Below are positions 24,008 through 32,729 of a DNA stretch of 64,000 nt, piece after piece. The position numbers and the translations under genes were made by a program. The stretch lies in contig CBDCTC010000002.1 of assembly GCA_965222125.1 (NCBI GenBank), positions 62,001 to 126,000 on the forward strand. Direction: 5' to 3'. The notes beneath the pieces are model-generated. The model was given only the letters and a program-made list of their open reading frames with translations, did no database searches and had not been told where the DNA came from. The first letter of the stretch is position 1, and the number at the start of each line of letters is the position of its first letter. This stretch comes from CAZENU01 sp965222125 (GTDB lineage Bacteria; Chloroflexota; Dehalococcoidia; Lucifugimonadales; CAZENU01).

Positions 24008-24832
24008 TCAGCCGTATGCATCGATCCAGAGCCGGTAGACCTCGCCGCGCGGCAGTCCTGTCTGTTCGGCGACCAGATCGACGGCCCCGCGGGCGCGCAT
24101 CCCACCGTCCTTGAGACGTACAAGCAGCTTCACGGCCTCCTCGCGGTTTTGGGGCTCGGGCGACCGGGGAGAGGCTCCCTCGATCACAAGCGTGACCTCG
24201 CCTCGTGGCTCTTCGAATCGGTCTATGGCCTCGGACAGCGAGCCGCGGAAAATCTCTTCGTGGAGCTTCGTAAGCTCCCGGGCCACGACGACGCGGCGGT
24301 CCCCGAGAGCGGTCAGCAGGTCGACAAGGGCGGCCTTCAGTCTGTGAGGCGTCTCGAACGCCAGCAGCGGCCTCGTTCCCGCCGCCTCCGACTCGAGCAG
24401 CAATAGCCGGTCCCTACGCCGCCTCGGCAGGAATCCCAGGAAGACGAACCCGTCCATCGCCATTCCCGCGACGGAGACGGCGGCCGTCGGCGCGGATGCG
24501 CCCGGGACTGCGACAACCTCGAAGCCCGCCGCGGCGGCCGCAGTGACGAGCTGAGCCCCCGGGTCGTTGACGGCCGGCGTGCCCGCGTCGGACACCAGTG
24601 CAATATTATGACCCGCGGCAAGCATCTCCAGCAGCTCAGGCGACTTCTTCGCGGCGTTGTGCTCGCGGTAGCTGGTCAGCGGCGTGTCGATTTCGTAGCG
24701 CGCCAGGAGCTTCCGGGTGACCCTCGTGTCCTCGGCCGCGATGAGGTCAACCTCGCGGAGCACGCGAAGCGCCCTCACGGTGATGTCTTCAAGGTTGCCG
24801 ATAGGCGTGGCCACGACGTAGAGTGTAGACAT
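24008..24832 (-). CDS. rsmI: 16S rRNA 2'-O-ribose C1402 methyltransferase RsmI
   Basis: The 274-residue tetrapyrrole-methylase-fold protein starts at ATG 24832. An open extension upstream to 26539 runs antisense to the molybdenum enzyme and is rejected. The motifs LYVVATPIGNLEDIT, AEDTRVTRKLL, VSDAGTPAVNDPG and VPGASAPTAAVSVAG are diagnostic. It methylates the ribose of C1402 in the ribosomal P site. The C-terminal helix-turn-helix-like tail (RARGAVDLVAEQTGLPRGEVY) is normal for the family. Confidence 0.95.
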   Translation of the reverse strand: MSTLYVVATPIGNLEDITVRALRVLREVDLIAAEDTRVTRKLLARYEIDTPLTSYREHNAAKKSPELLEMLAAGHNIALVSDAGTPAVNDPGAQLVTAAAAAGFEVVAVPGASAPTAAVSVAGMAMDGFVFLGFLPRRRRDRLLLLESEAAGTRPLLAFETPHRLKAALVDLLTALGDRRVVVARELTKLHEEIFRGSLSEAIDRFEEPRGEVTLVIEGASPRSPEPQNREEAVKLLVRLKDGGMRARGAVDLVAEQTGLPRGEVYRLWIDAYG

Positions 24833-24931
24833 AGTGCACGCGGAGGGGGAGTTGGCGTATTTTATCAGAGTGACTCTATCGCGGTTGACGCGCCGGCGCC
24901 GCGCGTCAACGCGGACACCGATGCATGGAAC

Positions 24932-26497
24932 ATGACCGACGAAAACCTGCACCCGTCCGATCTTGCGCCCCGTCCCCGGGCGATGTCTGCAATCGCGGGC
25001 CTCGCGGCCGGGCTCGCCATGGTCGCGTACACGCTCGCCGTGCGCGTCGCGTTCGGCGCGTTGACGATCACCGAGCTGGCAGCCGACTGGTTCACCTCCG
25101 TGCTGCCGCCGGAGATGATCGACTACCTGCTCGAGAGCCTCTCGTACTCCGCAAAGCCGCTGATGTTCGCCGGCATGCTGGTCGCGCAGGTGCTGGTGGG
25201 CGGCTTGGTCGCGCTCGCGTTCGTCGCCATCCCAAAGTCGTGGCCGACGACGGGCCTGCCGGGATGGGCGCGGGCGCCTCTCTTCGCCACCGCGCTGTGG
25301 CTCGTCAGCATGTTGACTCTGGTGCCTGCGTTCGACGGCGGATTGTTCGGAACGTCTGCGCCCGGAGGCGCCGGCGGATTCGCGCTGGCAAGCCTGGGCG
25401 CGTACCTCGTCTATGGCGTCTCGCTCGCCTACCTGATGTCGTGGATCGCGAGGCAGTCCCAGGAGGGTCCGACTCACCCTACGAGAAGGCTGGTCATCAG
25501 GCGCATCGCGACGTGGGCCATCATCGGCGTCGTGCTCGGTGCGGGAACCAAGGTCTTGCTCGACCGCCTCGGCTCGAGGATAAGCACCAGCGGCGCGTTC
25601 CGGTCCCACGGGGCCCTGTCCACGCTGGTCACGCCGAACGAGGAGTTCTACATCGTCTCCAAGAACATCTTCGACCCCGAAGTCGACGCGGCGGGCTGGG
25701 TGCTGGAGATAGACGACCAGGTCGAGGAGCCGATGTCCCTGACGTACGACGACCTCCTGGCCCTGCCGTCCTTCGAGGAGTTCGTCACGCTGGAGTGCAT
25801 CAGCAACGAGGTGGGCGGAGACCTCATAGGCAACGCGAATTGGAAGGGCGTGGCCCTCAGGGAGATACTCCAACGGGCCCGTCTCCGGCCCGGAGTCGTC
25901 GACATATCGTTTGCGGCCTCGGACGGCTACTCGGAGAGCATATCGGTCGACCGGGCCCTCAACACCGACGTAATAGTCGCCTACGAGATGAACGGCGAGC
26001 CGCTCTCCAGCAGGCACGGGGCCCCTGCCCGCCTCATCGTGCCGGGCTTCTTCGGCCTCAAGAGCGTCAAGTGGCTGACGAAGATTTCCCCGATCGACCG
26101 CGACTTCCAGGGCTACTGGCAGCAGCGCGGCTGGACCGACAACCCGATAGTGAAGACGATGTCGCGCTTCGACATCCCGGCGACCAACTCCAGCGGTGTG
26201 GTGGGCGCGGTCGACCTCGGGGGCGTCGCCTTCGCGGGAACGCGCGGCATATCGGCGGTGGAGTTCAGCCTGGACGAAGGGCAGACATGGACCGAGGCCG
26301 AGCTGACCGGGCCGCTTTCGCCCTATACGTGGGTCATATGGACGGCATCGGCGTCCGTGGAGCGCGTCGGCGAGATACGGGCGGTGGTCCGGGCGACCGA
26401 CGGCGACGGCAACGTTCAGACGGAGGCCCGACAGGGCACCCTGCCCAACGGCGCGACAGGCCACCACACGATCCGCGTCCGCTATCGCGAGGCCTAG
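24932..26497 (+). CDS. Membrane-anchored molybdopterin-dependent (sulfite oxidase/YedY-type) oxidoreductase
   Basis: The protein has about 521 residues from ATG 24932. The N-terminal 200 residues carry about five membrane segments. A molybdopterin-binding domain of the sulfite oxidase family follows. The Mo-ligating Cys289 is in VTLECISNEVGG, and FGLKSVKWLTKI and GYWQQRGW are typical. The last 100 residues look like the Mo-co dimerisation beta-sandwich (GTRGISAVEFSLDEGQTW). The catalytic part would face the periplasm. The substrate is unknown; homologues act on sulfite or on oxidised protein thiols and sulfoxides. It is 9 bases upstream of a VOC-family gene. Confidence 0.85.
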   Translation: MTDENLHPSDLAPRPRAMSAIAGLAAGLAMVAYTLAVRVAFGALTITELAADWFTSVLPPEMIDYLLESLSYSAKPLMFAGMLVAQVLVGGLVALAFVAIPKSWPTTGLPGWARAPLFATALWLVSMLTLVPAFDGGLFGTSAPGGAGGFALASLGAYLVYGVSLAYLMSWIARQSQEGPTHPTRRLVIRRIATWAIIGVVLGAGTKVLLDRLGSRISTSGAFRSHGALSTLVTPNEEFYIVSKNIFDPEVDAAGWVLEIDDQVEEPMSLTYDDLLALPSFEEFVTLECISNEVGGDLIGNANWKGVALREILQRARLRPGVVDISFAASDGYSESISVDRALNTDVIVAYEMNGEPLSSRHGAPARLIVPGFFGLKSVKWLTKISPIDRDFQGYWQQRGWTDNPIVKTMSRFDIPATNSSGVVGAVDLGGVAFAGTRGISAVEFSLDEGQTWTEAELTGPLSPYTWVIWTASASVERVGEIRAVVRATDGDGNVQTEARQGTLPNGATGHHTIRVRYREA

Positions 26498-26506
26498 GGC
26501 GACAGG

Positions 26507-27415
26507 GTGTCCGCCGCTCTGCCTCTGTACCTCGACCACGTCCTCATCGGCGTTCGTAACCTGGGGTCGTCAGCGAGCGTTTTCGCGAGCCGGCTCGGAT
26601 TTACGCTGACGCCGGAAGGAGTCCACCCCGGCAGGGGTACGCACAACCGACTGGCCGTCTTCGCAAACGAATACCTCGAGCTGATCGCCGTTCGGGACTT
26701 CGCAGAAGGCGTATTCCGACCGTCCTTGAACACCTTCCTCAAGTCGAGCGAGGGCCTGTACATGTTCGCCGTCGGCACCCATGAACTCGACGGCACTGTG
26801 TCAGAGCTGCGGCGGCGAGGCGTCGACGTCTCCGACCCGACGCCGGGGGCGCGATCGGCCGGCGACGGCGGCCCCGGCTACACGTGGCGGTCGGCGACGA
26901 TCGCAACGGACGCCACGCCGGGCAGCGAGACTTTCCTGATTCAACACGACGTTGCAATTGGCGAACGGTACACCGTACCGGCGAACCCAACCAGGCACGC
27001 CAACAGGGCGACGAGGGTCCACAGACTCGTTCTGGCCGTTCACGACGCCGACAGCGCGGGCGCGGCCTGGGCCAAGCTGGGTCGGGAAAGGGCCGCGCCG
27101 ACCCCGAACGGGGCCGCCGGGCGCGTGCGGATGGCGCTGGCCAACAGCTACCTGGACCTGGCGGCGCCAACGGGGCCCGGCGCCATGGCGGACTTCCTGC
27201 AGGAGCACGGGGAAGCGCCGTACGAGCTCGTCTTGGAGGTAGCGGACGCAGCGGCGACCGTGGAGCTGCTGAGGACTTCCGGAGTAACAGTCACGGAGTC
27301 GACGAGTGAGGACGGAACAGCCGAACTCAGGCCGGAGCCGGCGCAGGCCTGCGGAGTACGGCTGGCGTTCCGACAGCGGACGGTCGGCAGAGCGGCCGCA
27401 GTCAGCGGCGAATGA
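26507..27415 (+). CDS. VOC-superfamily (glyoxalase-like domain) protein
   Basis: The 302-residue protein starts at GTG 26507. It has two betaalphabeta-beta-beta halves of the VOC fold: LDHVLIGVRNLGSSASVFASRLGF with ANEYLELIAV, and VHRLVLAVHDADSAGAAWAKLG with ANSYLDLAAP. His in LDHV and Glu in YLELI are at metal positions. This fits the two-domain glyoxalase-like group; no reaction can be assigned. It follows the molybdenum enzyme by 9 bases and overlaps the convergent NYN gene by 14 bases at the end. Confidence 0.75.
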   Translation: MSAALPLYLDHVLIGVRNLGSSASVFASRLGFTLTPEGVHPGRGTHNRLAVFANEYLELIAVRDFAEGVFRPSLNTFLKSSEGLYMFAVGTHELDGTVSELRRRGVDVSDPTPGARSAGDGGPGYTWRSATIATDATPGSETFLIQHDVAIGERYTVPANPTRHANRATRVHRLVLAVHDADSAGAAWAKLGRERAAPTPNGAAGRVRMALANSYLDLAAPTGPGAMADFLQEHGEAPYELVLEVADAAATVELLRTSGVTVTESTSEDGTAELRPEPAQACGVRLAFRQRTVGRAAAVSGE

Positions 27416-28334
27416 TCTTGCCGCCGTCCCGCTTCCAGCGCGCGCTGAGGAATTCGCTCGCGCGGAGCAGGCGCTCCAGCGTCTTGTAGGTCGAGTCCTT
27501 GAGCTTGCCCACTCCCAACGCCGTGGCCGCGGCCGACGCCGCCGTATTGCCATAGACCGATTGGCCCGTATTCGGCGCTCTTCTCGCCCAGGCCGCGTCG
27601 ACTTCCGGGCCCCACGTCTCAGGGTCCACTCCCTCGCCGCCCTCGCCGTTCGACTCGAGCAGCCTGACCGACACGTCTCCCTTTCCGCGGGGCCGGATCA
27701 CGCTGACGGCCGGCGCCGCCTCCAAGTACTTCGTGAACGTCGAGTGCCCCAACGTCCTGAAGTCGAAGCTCGGATCGAGGCGCTGCATCGCCTGATGGAG
27801 TCGGCTGCCCGTGGCAACGCCGTCGTCGTCCATAGACGCCCGGACGGCGCGGACCAGGAGCCCGACGTCCTGCACCTCGTCCGGCGCCGCCGCGGTCGCG
27901 GAGGCGGTCTTCGGATCCAGGTAGAAGTATCGGTCGCACGATCCGACCAGCGTACGCGAGGCCACCGCGCTCGGCCCGGCGCCGATGACCGTCTTGCCCG
28001 CGGCGCGCAGCTTGCCGACCAACGGGACGAAGTCGCTGTCCGACGACACGACGACGAAGGTGTCCACCGGCGACTGGAAGGACAGCTCGATGGCGTCGAT
28101 CGCCAGTCGGATGTCGGCGGAGTTCTTGCCGGTGCCGGAGTGGAATACGTGAATCGGCTCAATGCCGAGCGCCTGCAAGCGGTCTCGGTCTCTGGTCCTC
28201 GTGCCCGACCAGTCCCCGTATGCACGCTTGACGATGATCCGCCCAACGTTGGCGAGCTGGTCGAACAGCTCCTGCACGGGACTCAGTCCGACGTTCTCGA
28301 CGTCTATCAGTACTGCTATTTGCCCCTCGGCCAT
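27402..28334 (-). CDS. NYN-domain (LabA/DUF88-like) nuclease with OST-HTH domain
   Basis: Residues 1-150 of the 310-residue protein are a NYN/PIN-like domain: IAVLIDVENVG, KNSADIRLAIDAIEL and FVVVSSDSDFVPLV carry the four acidic residues that bind Mg in this RNase fold. Residues about 165-245 match an OST-HTH/LOTUS module (VGLLVRAVRASMDDDGVATGS, then LGHSTFTKYLEAAP), which binds RNA or partner proteins. A third helical segment (about 270-310) looks like a second, degenerate copy (GVGKLKDSTYKTLERLLRASEF). RNA turnover is a reasonable inference. A ribosome site GGAGAG precedes the ATG. Confidence 0.8.
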   Translation of the reverse strand: MAEGQIAVLIDVENVGLSPVQELFDQLANVGRIIVKRAYGDWSGTRTRDRDRLQALGIEPIHVFHSGTGKNSADIRLAIDAIELSFQSPVDTFVVVSSDSDFVPLVGKLRAAGKTVIGAGPSAVASRTLVGSCDRYFYLDPKTASATAAAPDEVQDVGLLVRAVRASMDDDGVATGSRLHQAMQRLDPSFDFRTLGHSTFTKYLEAAPAVSVIRPRGKGDVSVRLLESNGEGGEGVDPETWGPEVDAAWARRAPNTGQSVYGNTAASAAATALGVGKLKDSTYKTLERLLRASEFLSARWKRDGGKIIRR

Positions 28335-28485
28335 ATGGTATCTCTCCGCTGTCGGTCCGCCATCGTTGGACGTAGAAACGCTCAGGCGAGGCTTGAGCCG
28401 CGCTCGACCGGGACCGACCTGTTCAATAGTACCCGATTTCCCAGCTCCCGTTTTCCGCGCAGCGAGCGATCGGCGACGAGGCGGG

Positions 28486-28845
28486 CTATCCCATGCGGCC
28501 GAGGCGTCCGCCGCCGAGAACGTGCAGGTGGAGATGGGCTACCTGCTGCCCGGAGTCGTTCCCCTGGTTGATGACCAGACGGTAGCCGGTGTCCTCGATG
28601 TCCGTGAGCCTCGCCGCCTCGGTGGCCGCCTCGAACATGCTGCCCAGCATCGTGTGGTCGAAGATGGACAGGTCGGTCAGATAGGTGAAGTGCTTCCTGG
28701 GTATGACGAGCAGATGGACCGGCGCGGCCGGAGCGATGTCCCGTACCACGAAGCACACGTCGTCCTGGTACAGGACTTCGGCGTCCAGGACCCCGGACTC
28801 TACCCTGCAGAAGATGCAGTTCTCGTCCGACAGGCGCTGCGTCAT
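28486..28845 (-). CDS. HIT-family (HINT-type) nucleotide hydrolase
   Basis: The 119-residue protein starts at ATG 28845. It has CIFCRVESG at the N-terminus, APVHLLVIPRKHFTYL and the histidine triad QVAHLHLHVLGGGRLG at the end. HIT proteins cleave AMP from small-molecule or aminoacyl adenylates. The start overlaps the stop of the upstream VOC gene as ATGA, so they are co-translated. Confidence 0.92.
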   Translation of the reverse strand: MTQRLSDENCIFCRVESGVLDAEVLYQDDVCFVVRDIAPAAPVHLLVIPRKHFTYLTDLSIFDHTMLGSMFEAATEAARLTDIEDTGYRLVINQGNDSGQQVAHLHLHVLGGGRLGRMG

Positions 28846-29231
28846 GCGTACTGCAGCAGCTCGACGCGGACTCCGCCCGGCGCCTTGATGAACGCGATCC
28901 GCATGCCGCCCGCAAGCGCGATGGGCCCCTCGAGGAGCTGCGCGCCGAGCTTCGACAGGCGGTCTATCTCGGCCTCCATGTCGTCTACCTTGATGCCTAT
29001 GTGTTCCAGGCCCCAATGAGCGCTGGCGTCCGAGTCGCCCATCTTCTCGTCTGTGCGGGAGCCGGAGATGTTGACGATGGTGCCGTCGGTCGTCTGGCAC
29101 CGGACGAACCGGTCGCCCCAGGGCCTGACGGCGTCGGAGATGATCTTGAAGTCGAACGCGCGGACGTACCAGTCCGCGGTGGCGGCGGGGTCCTGCGCCT
29201 TCATGTGGACGTGGTCGAATTCGTGGGCCAT
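28842..29231 (-). CDS. Small VOC/glyoxalase-family protein
   Basis: The 129-residue single-domain VOC protein starts at ATG 29231, chosen because GGGGGAG lies just upstream; an ATG-like start at 29270 is less well supported. It has FDHVHMKAQDPAATADWYVRA, WGLEHIGIKVDDMEAEI and VRVELLQYA, so two metal His and a Glu are present. Lactoylglutathione lyase or methylmalonyl-CoA epimerase-like activity is possible but not assignable. It overlaps the HIT gene by 4 bases. Confidence 0.8.
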   Translation of the reverse strand: MAHEFDHVHMKAQDPAATADWYVRAFDFKIISDAVRPWGDRFVRCQTTDGTIVNISGSRTDEKMGDSDASAHWGLEHIGIKVDDMEAEIDRLSKLGAQLLEGPIALAGGMRIAFIKAPGGVRVELLQYA

Positions 29232-29401
29232 GTGGTGCTCCCCCTTGGTGGGCGGTGGGTTGATTCTCACTGAGAGGCTAGGCCATGAGTCGAAGGACTG
29301 TCAAGGGATTGTGCAGGCTCGTCGTTCGGCGAACAACCCGAGCGTAGGCGTGCGACTGTTCAACGAATATGTCAGTCCTCCAACGGGCCGGCGGCGGTGC
29401 G

Positions 29402-30910
29402 TTAACGGCCGGCCGCAAGGTCCTCGGCCAGGCGGACGAGCGTGCGCACAGGAACGCCGGTGGCGCCCTTGGGGTTGTAGCCCTTCAGCTTGTCCGTCTT
29501 CGAGGTGCCGGCGATATCCAGGTGCACCCACGCGGCGCCCGTCGCGAACTCGCCGATCAGCTGAGCGCCTGTGATCGAGCCCGCGGCCCTGCCTCCGGTG
29601 TTCTTGAAGTCGGCCACGTCGCTCTTGTACTGCCCGCGGTAGTCGTCGTAGGTCGGAAACTGCCAGATACGCTCCCCAACGGCCTGCCCGGCCTCCAGAA
29701 CGGCGTCGATCAGCGGCTGATCGCTGCCGAAGGCCCCGGTTGCGACGTCGCCCAGAGCCGTAATCATCGCGCCTGTCAGGGTGGCCACGTCGACGATCCG
29801 CTCGATGCCCATCGTCCGGGCGTACGACACTGCGTCGGCAAGGACCAGACGCCCTTCGGCGTCCGTGTTGTCGATCTCGATTGTCTTGCCGTTCATGACG
29901 GTCACGATGTCGCCAGGACGCTGTGCGCGCCCGCCCGGCATGTTCTCAGTAGCCGCGACGATCGCCGTAACGTTGACCTTCACGCCCAGCCTGCTGATCG
30001 CCTTGATCGCCGCGATCACGGAGGCGCCGCCCGCCATGTCGCCCTTCATCGCGCCCATGTTGGCGGCCGGCTTGATCGAGATGCCGCCGCTGTCGAACGT
30101 GATCCCCTTGCCGATCAGCCCCAGATTGTTCCCCGGGTCCCCGGGGTCGCCGCGGTAGTCGAGCACGATGAGTTTCGGCGGCTCGACGCTGCCCTGCGCG
30201 ACGCCGAGCAGGGCGCCCATGCCCAGCTCCCGCATGCGGTCCGCCTCGAGCACGTCTATGTCCAGGCCGCACTCGGACGCGACGTCCCGCGCGATCTCGG
30301 ACATGCGGGTAGGGTTCATCTGATTGGCGGGCTCGTTGACCATGTCGCGGCACAGGTTTGCCGACTCCGCCAACAGGACGCCTTTCTGCACGCCAGACCG
30401 GATATCGCCCACCTTGTACGCGTCGAACTCCACGATGACGAGCTCGTCGAGCGCGGGCCCGCCGTCGTCCAGGGACTTGTACTTGTCGAACCGGTAGAGG
30501 CCAAGAAGGGCGCCCTCGGCTACGGCCTGGCCCGCGGCGCCGGCATCCATACCGCCGACGCCAGCTCCGTGGGTTACCGTCGCGGCGGTCGACACGCCCA
30601 CCTCACGCAGACGCCGGCACGCCTGGGCCGTCACGTCGCGCACGGTGTCCTGCGAGAAGTCGGACTTCCTGCCGAGCCCTGCGACGAGCACGCGTGCCGG
30701 GGCGATCTTGCCCAGGGTGTGAATCAGCGTCGTCTCGCCTCGCTTCCCACGTATCTCGCCGTCGGCGATGAGCTGGGATATGGCGCCGTCCAGGGCCGAG
30801 TCCACCGCACCCGTCGCACCGCCCGGCGCCGTCACGCCCTGGAACAGATTGACGACAACGGCCGGTAGCGATTGCAGCGCTATGTCGCCGGACACTACTT
30901 TGATGTCCAT
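29402..30910 (-). CDS. pepA: Leucyl aminopeptidase (M17)
   Basis: The 502-residue protein starts at ATG 30910. The C-terminal catalytic domain has GLIGKGITFDSGGISIKP (metal Lys and Asp), MKGDMAGGASV, the family signature NTDAEGRLVLADA, and LTGAMITALG. The N-terminal regulatory domain is complete. It removes N-terminal residues from peptides as a hexamer with two metals per site. It is divergent from the aminotransferase at 31054. Confidence 0.95.
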   Translation of the reverse strand: MDIKVVSGDIALQSLPAVVVNLFQGVTAPGGATGAVDSALDGAISQLIADGEIRGKRGETTLIHTLGKIAPARVLVAGLGRKSDFSQDTVRDVTAQACRRLREVGVSTAATVTHGAGVGGMDAGAAGQAVAEGALLGLYRFDKYKSLDDGGPALDELVIVEFDAYKVGDIRSGVQKGVLLAESANLCRDMVNEPANQMNPTRMSEIARDVASECGLDIDVLEADRMRELGMGALLGVAQGSVEPPKLIVLDYRGDPGDPGNNLGLIGKGITFDSGGISIKPAANMGAMKGDMAGGASVIAAIKAISRLGVKVNVTAIVAATENMPGGRAQRPGDIVTVMNGKTIEIDNTDAEGRLVLADAVSYARTMGIERIVDVATLTGAMITALGDVATGAFGSDQPLIDAVLEAGQAVGERIWQFPTYDDYRGQYKSDVADFKNTGGRAAGSITGAQLIGEFATGAAWVHLDIAGTSKTDKLKGYNPKGATGVPVRTLVRLAEDLAAGR

Positions 30911-30992
30911 TCCGTACCTCGCGCCGGCCGCGTTCGGCGGCCGCGGGCCCATTATAGGCCACGACGCGGAGCGCTGTCCGCCGATCATGGAC

Positions 30993-31001
30993 TGCTATAA
31001 T
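30993..31001 (+). promoter_or_regulatory. Extended -10 promoter for the aminotransferase gene
   Basis: TGCTATAAT is a perfect extended -10. It lies 52 bases before the GTG at 31054, leaving a leader of about 46 bases that includes the ribosome site ACGGAGGT. No clear -35 is needed for this promoter class. Confidence 0.5.
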
Positions 31002-31053
31002 CGACGCCGATCCGAAGAAACGAGCGGCCGCGCACGCCGCAACGGAGGTACCC

Positions 31054-32334
31054 GTGGGACGTAGAACGGCTGGGCGCGGTGAGCGCGAACTTCACGCGCG
31101 GGCGGCGAGAGTCCTGCCGGGCGGGAGCCTTGGCAACCTCTCTTCCGGTCCGATCATTCGCCGCGGGCTCGGGTCGCGGGTGTGGGACGTCAGCGGCAAC
31201 GAGTACGTCGACTACATGTTGGGATCGGGCCCAATGCTGATCGGCCACTCGCACCCCGACGTCGTCGCGGCGGTCGTCGATCAGGCACAGCTCGGCACGA
31301 CCTTCTTCGCCCTGAACGAGCACGCGATCGCCCTGGCCGAGGCGGTCGTAGACGCCGTCCCGTGCGCGGAGGAGGTCCGGTTCGTCAGCACGGGGTCGGA
31401 GGCCACCCTGTACGCCATGCGGGTGGCGCGGGCGTTCAGGGGCCGCGACAAGGTGTTGAAGTTCGAGGGCGGCTTCCACGGGATGAACGACTACGCGCTG
31501 GTCGCGGTCATGCCCGGCGAGCCGACCCAGTTCCCGCACGGCAAGCCGAGCTCGGCCGGCGTGCCCGCGTCCGTCGCGTCGGAGATGCTCGTGGCGCCGT
31601 TCAACGATCTGGAAACCACGACGGCGATCATCGAAAGGCACCACGACGAGATCGCCGGCGTCATCGTCGAGCCGTTCCAGCGGGTGATCCCGCCGGCGCC
31701 GGGATTCCTGGAGGGGCTGAGGGAGGCCACCCTCCACTACCGCATCCCGCTGATCTTCGACGAGATCGTGACGGGCTTCCGGTTCGCCTACGGCGGGGCC
31801 CAGGAGTACTACGGCGTTACGCCGGACGTGTGCACTCTGGGCAAAGCGGTCGCAGGCGGATTTCCGCTGGCCGCCGTCGCCGGCAAGTCGGAGATAATGG
31901 AGCACTTCGACCGCGGCCGGGTGTCCAAAGAGGAGCACCTGGTGCAGGTCGGGACCCTGAGCGGCAACCCGGTCGCCGCCGCAGCCGGGCTGGCGACGCT
32001 CGCGGTGCTCAGAGAAGAGGGCACCTACGAGCGGCTGTTCGCCACGGGGCGTCGAATCAGGGAGGCGCTGCAGCAGCAGATCGACAGGGCGGAGATACCG
32101 GCGCAGGTCGTGGGCGAGGACCCGCTGTTCGATGTCTACTTCACCGATGGGGAGATCGTCGACTACCAGTCGACCCTGAGCGCCGACAGGGACAAGTCGT
32201 TCAGGCTAACGAGGCTCCTGCTCGAGCACGGGGTCTTCAAGGGCGAGACCAAGTACTACGTATCGACCGCACACGACGACGAGGACGTGGAGCTGACCGC
32301 CAACGCGTTTGCGTCGGCGATAGAGGATCTGTAG
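31054..32334 (+). CDS. Class III aminotransferase, glutamate-1-semialdehyde aminomutase-like
   Basis: The 426-residue PLP enzyme starts at GTG 31054 after GGAGGT. It has FVSTGSEATLYAMRVARA, FEGGFHGMNDY, the cofactor-binding acid in LIFDEIVTGFRF, and the Schiff-base Lys264 in TLGKAVAGGFPLAA. The family includes HemL. No other heme-pathway gene is near and the sequence looks like the broader aspartate aminotransferase/HemL-like group, so I do not assign hemL. The substrate is unknown. Confidence 0.85.
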   Translation: MGRRTAGRGERELHARAARVLPGGSLGNLSSGPIIRRGLGSRVWDVSGNEYVDYMLGSGPMLIGHSHPDVVAAVVDQAQLGTTFFALNEHAIALAEAVVDAVPCAEEVRFVSTGSEATLYAMRVARAFRGRDKVLKFEGGFHGMNDYALVAVMPGEPTQFPHGKPSSAGVPASVASEMLVAPFNDLETTTAIIERHHDEIAGVIVEPFQRVIPPAPGFLEGLREATLHYRIPLIFDEIVTGFRFAYGGAQEYYGVTPDVCTLGKAVAGGFPLAAVAGKSEIMEHFDRGRVSKEEHLVQVGTLSGNPVAAAAGLATLAVLREEGTYERLFATGRRIREALQQQIDRAEIPAQVVGEDPLFDVYFTDGEIVDYQSTLSADRDKSFRLTRLLLEHGVFKGETKYYVSTAHDDEDVELTANAFASAIEDL

Positions 32335-32729
32335 GCCCGCGGGCCCGACGCACTCCTTGACAAAAGCCCGCGTTGCGAATAACGTTCGGGGTAGGGGGAG
32401 TTCGAAAACAGAGCTAGCCGAACCTGTCCCTCGCGGATGGTCCGGCGACCTGACTGCCAGGCGCATAGCATTGCTAGAGGCCGTCGGTTCGTCGGCTGTA
32501 GCGGCCCGCCACAATCCGCCCTAGGGCACCGCGTTGTGGGACCGGCCGTGAGCAGCCTACCCTTCGCCTCCTGCCGAGGACCGGCGTACGCTTGCGCCCG
32601 CCATTCGGCCCATAGGTTGAAGGCCTGCCGCGTCTCGGCGGACTCATTCTTCCGAAATCCGCGCTCCGGAACACGCGGCTCTACAAATCGGTACCCGGTT
32701 GCCCACGATGGGAGGGAGGGAAGGCTAAA
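32335..32729 (+). other. 395-base gap without a recognisable gene
   Basis: I see no family-like reading frame on either strand. TTGACA at 32357-32362 with TAACGT 17 bases later (32380-32385) could be a promoter with a poor -10, but it is 345 bases from the next start. The ribosome site of the next gene (GGAGGGAGGG) lies at the right end. No repeat or tRNA-like structure was noticed. Confidence 0.4.

Noticed and set aside
24608..24931. An upstream start for the molybdenum oxidoreductase
   Set aside because: The extra residues overlap rsmI antisense and lack membrane or family features; ATG 24932 gives a sensible membrane protein start.
24833..26539. A long N-terminal extension of RsmI
   Set aside because: The extension is antisense to the molybdenum oxidoreductase and has no domain; RsmI normally starts at the MSTLYVVATP sequence (ATG 24832).
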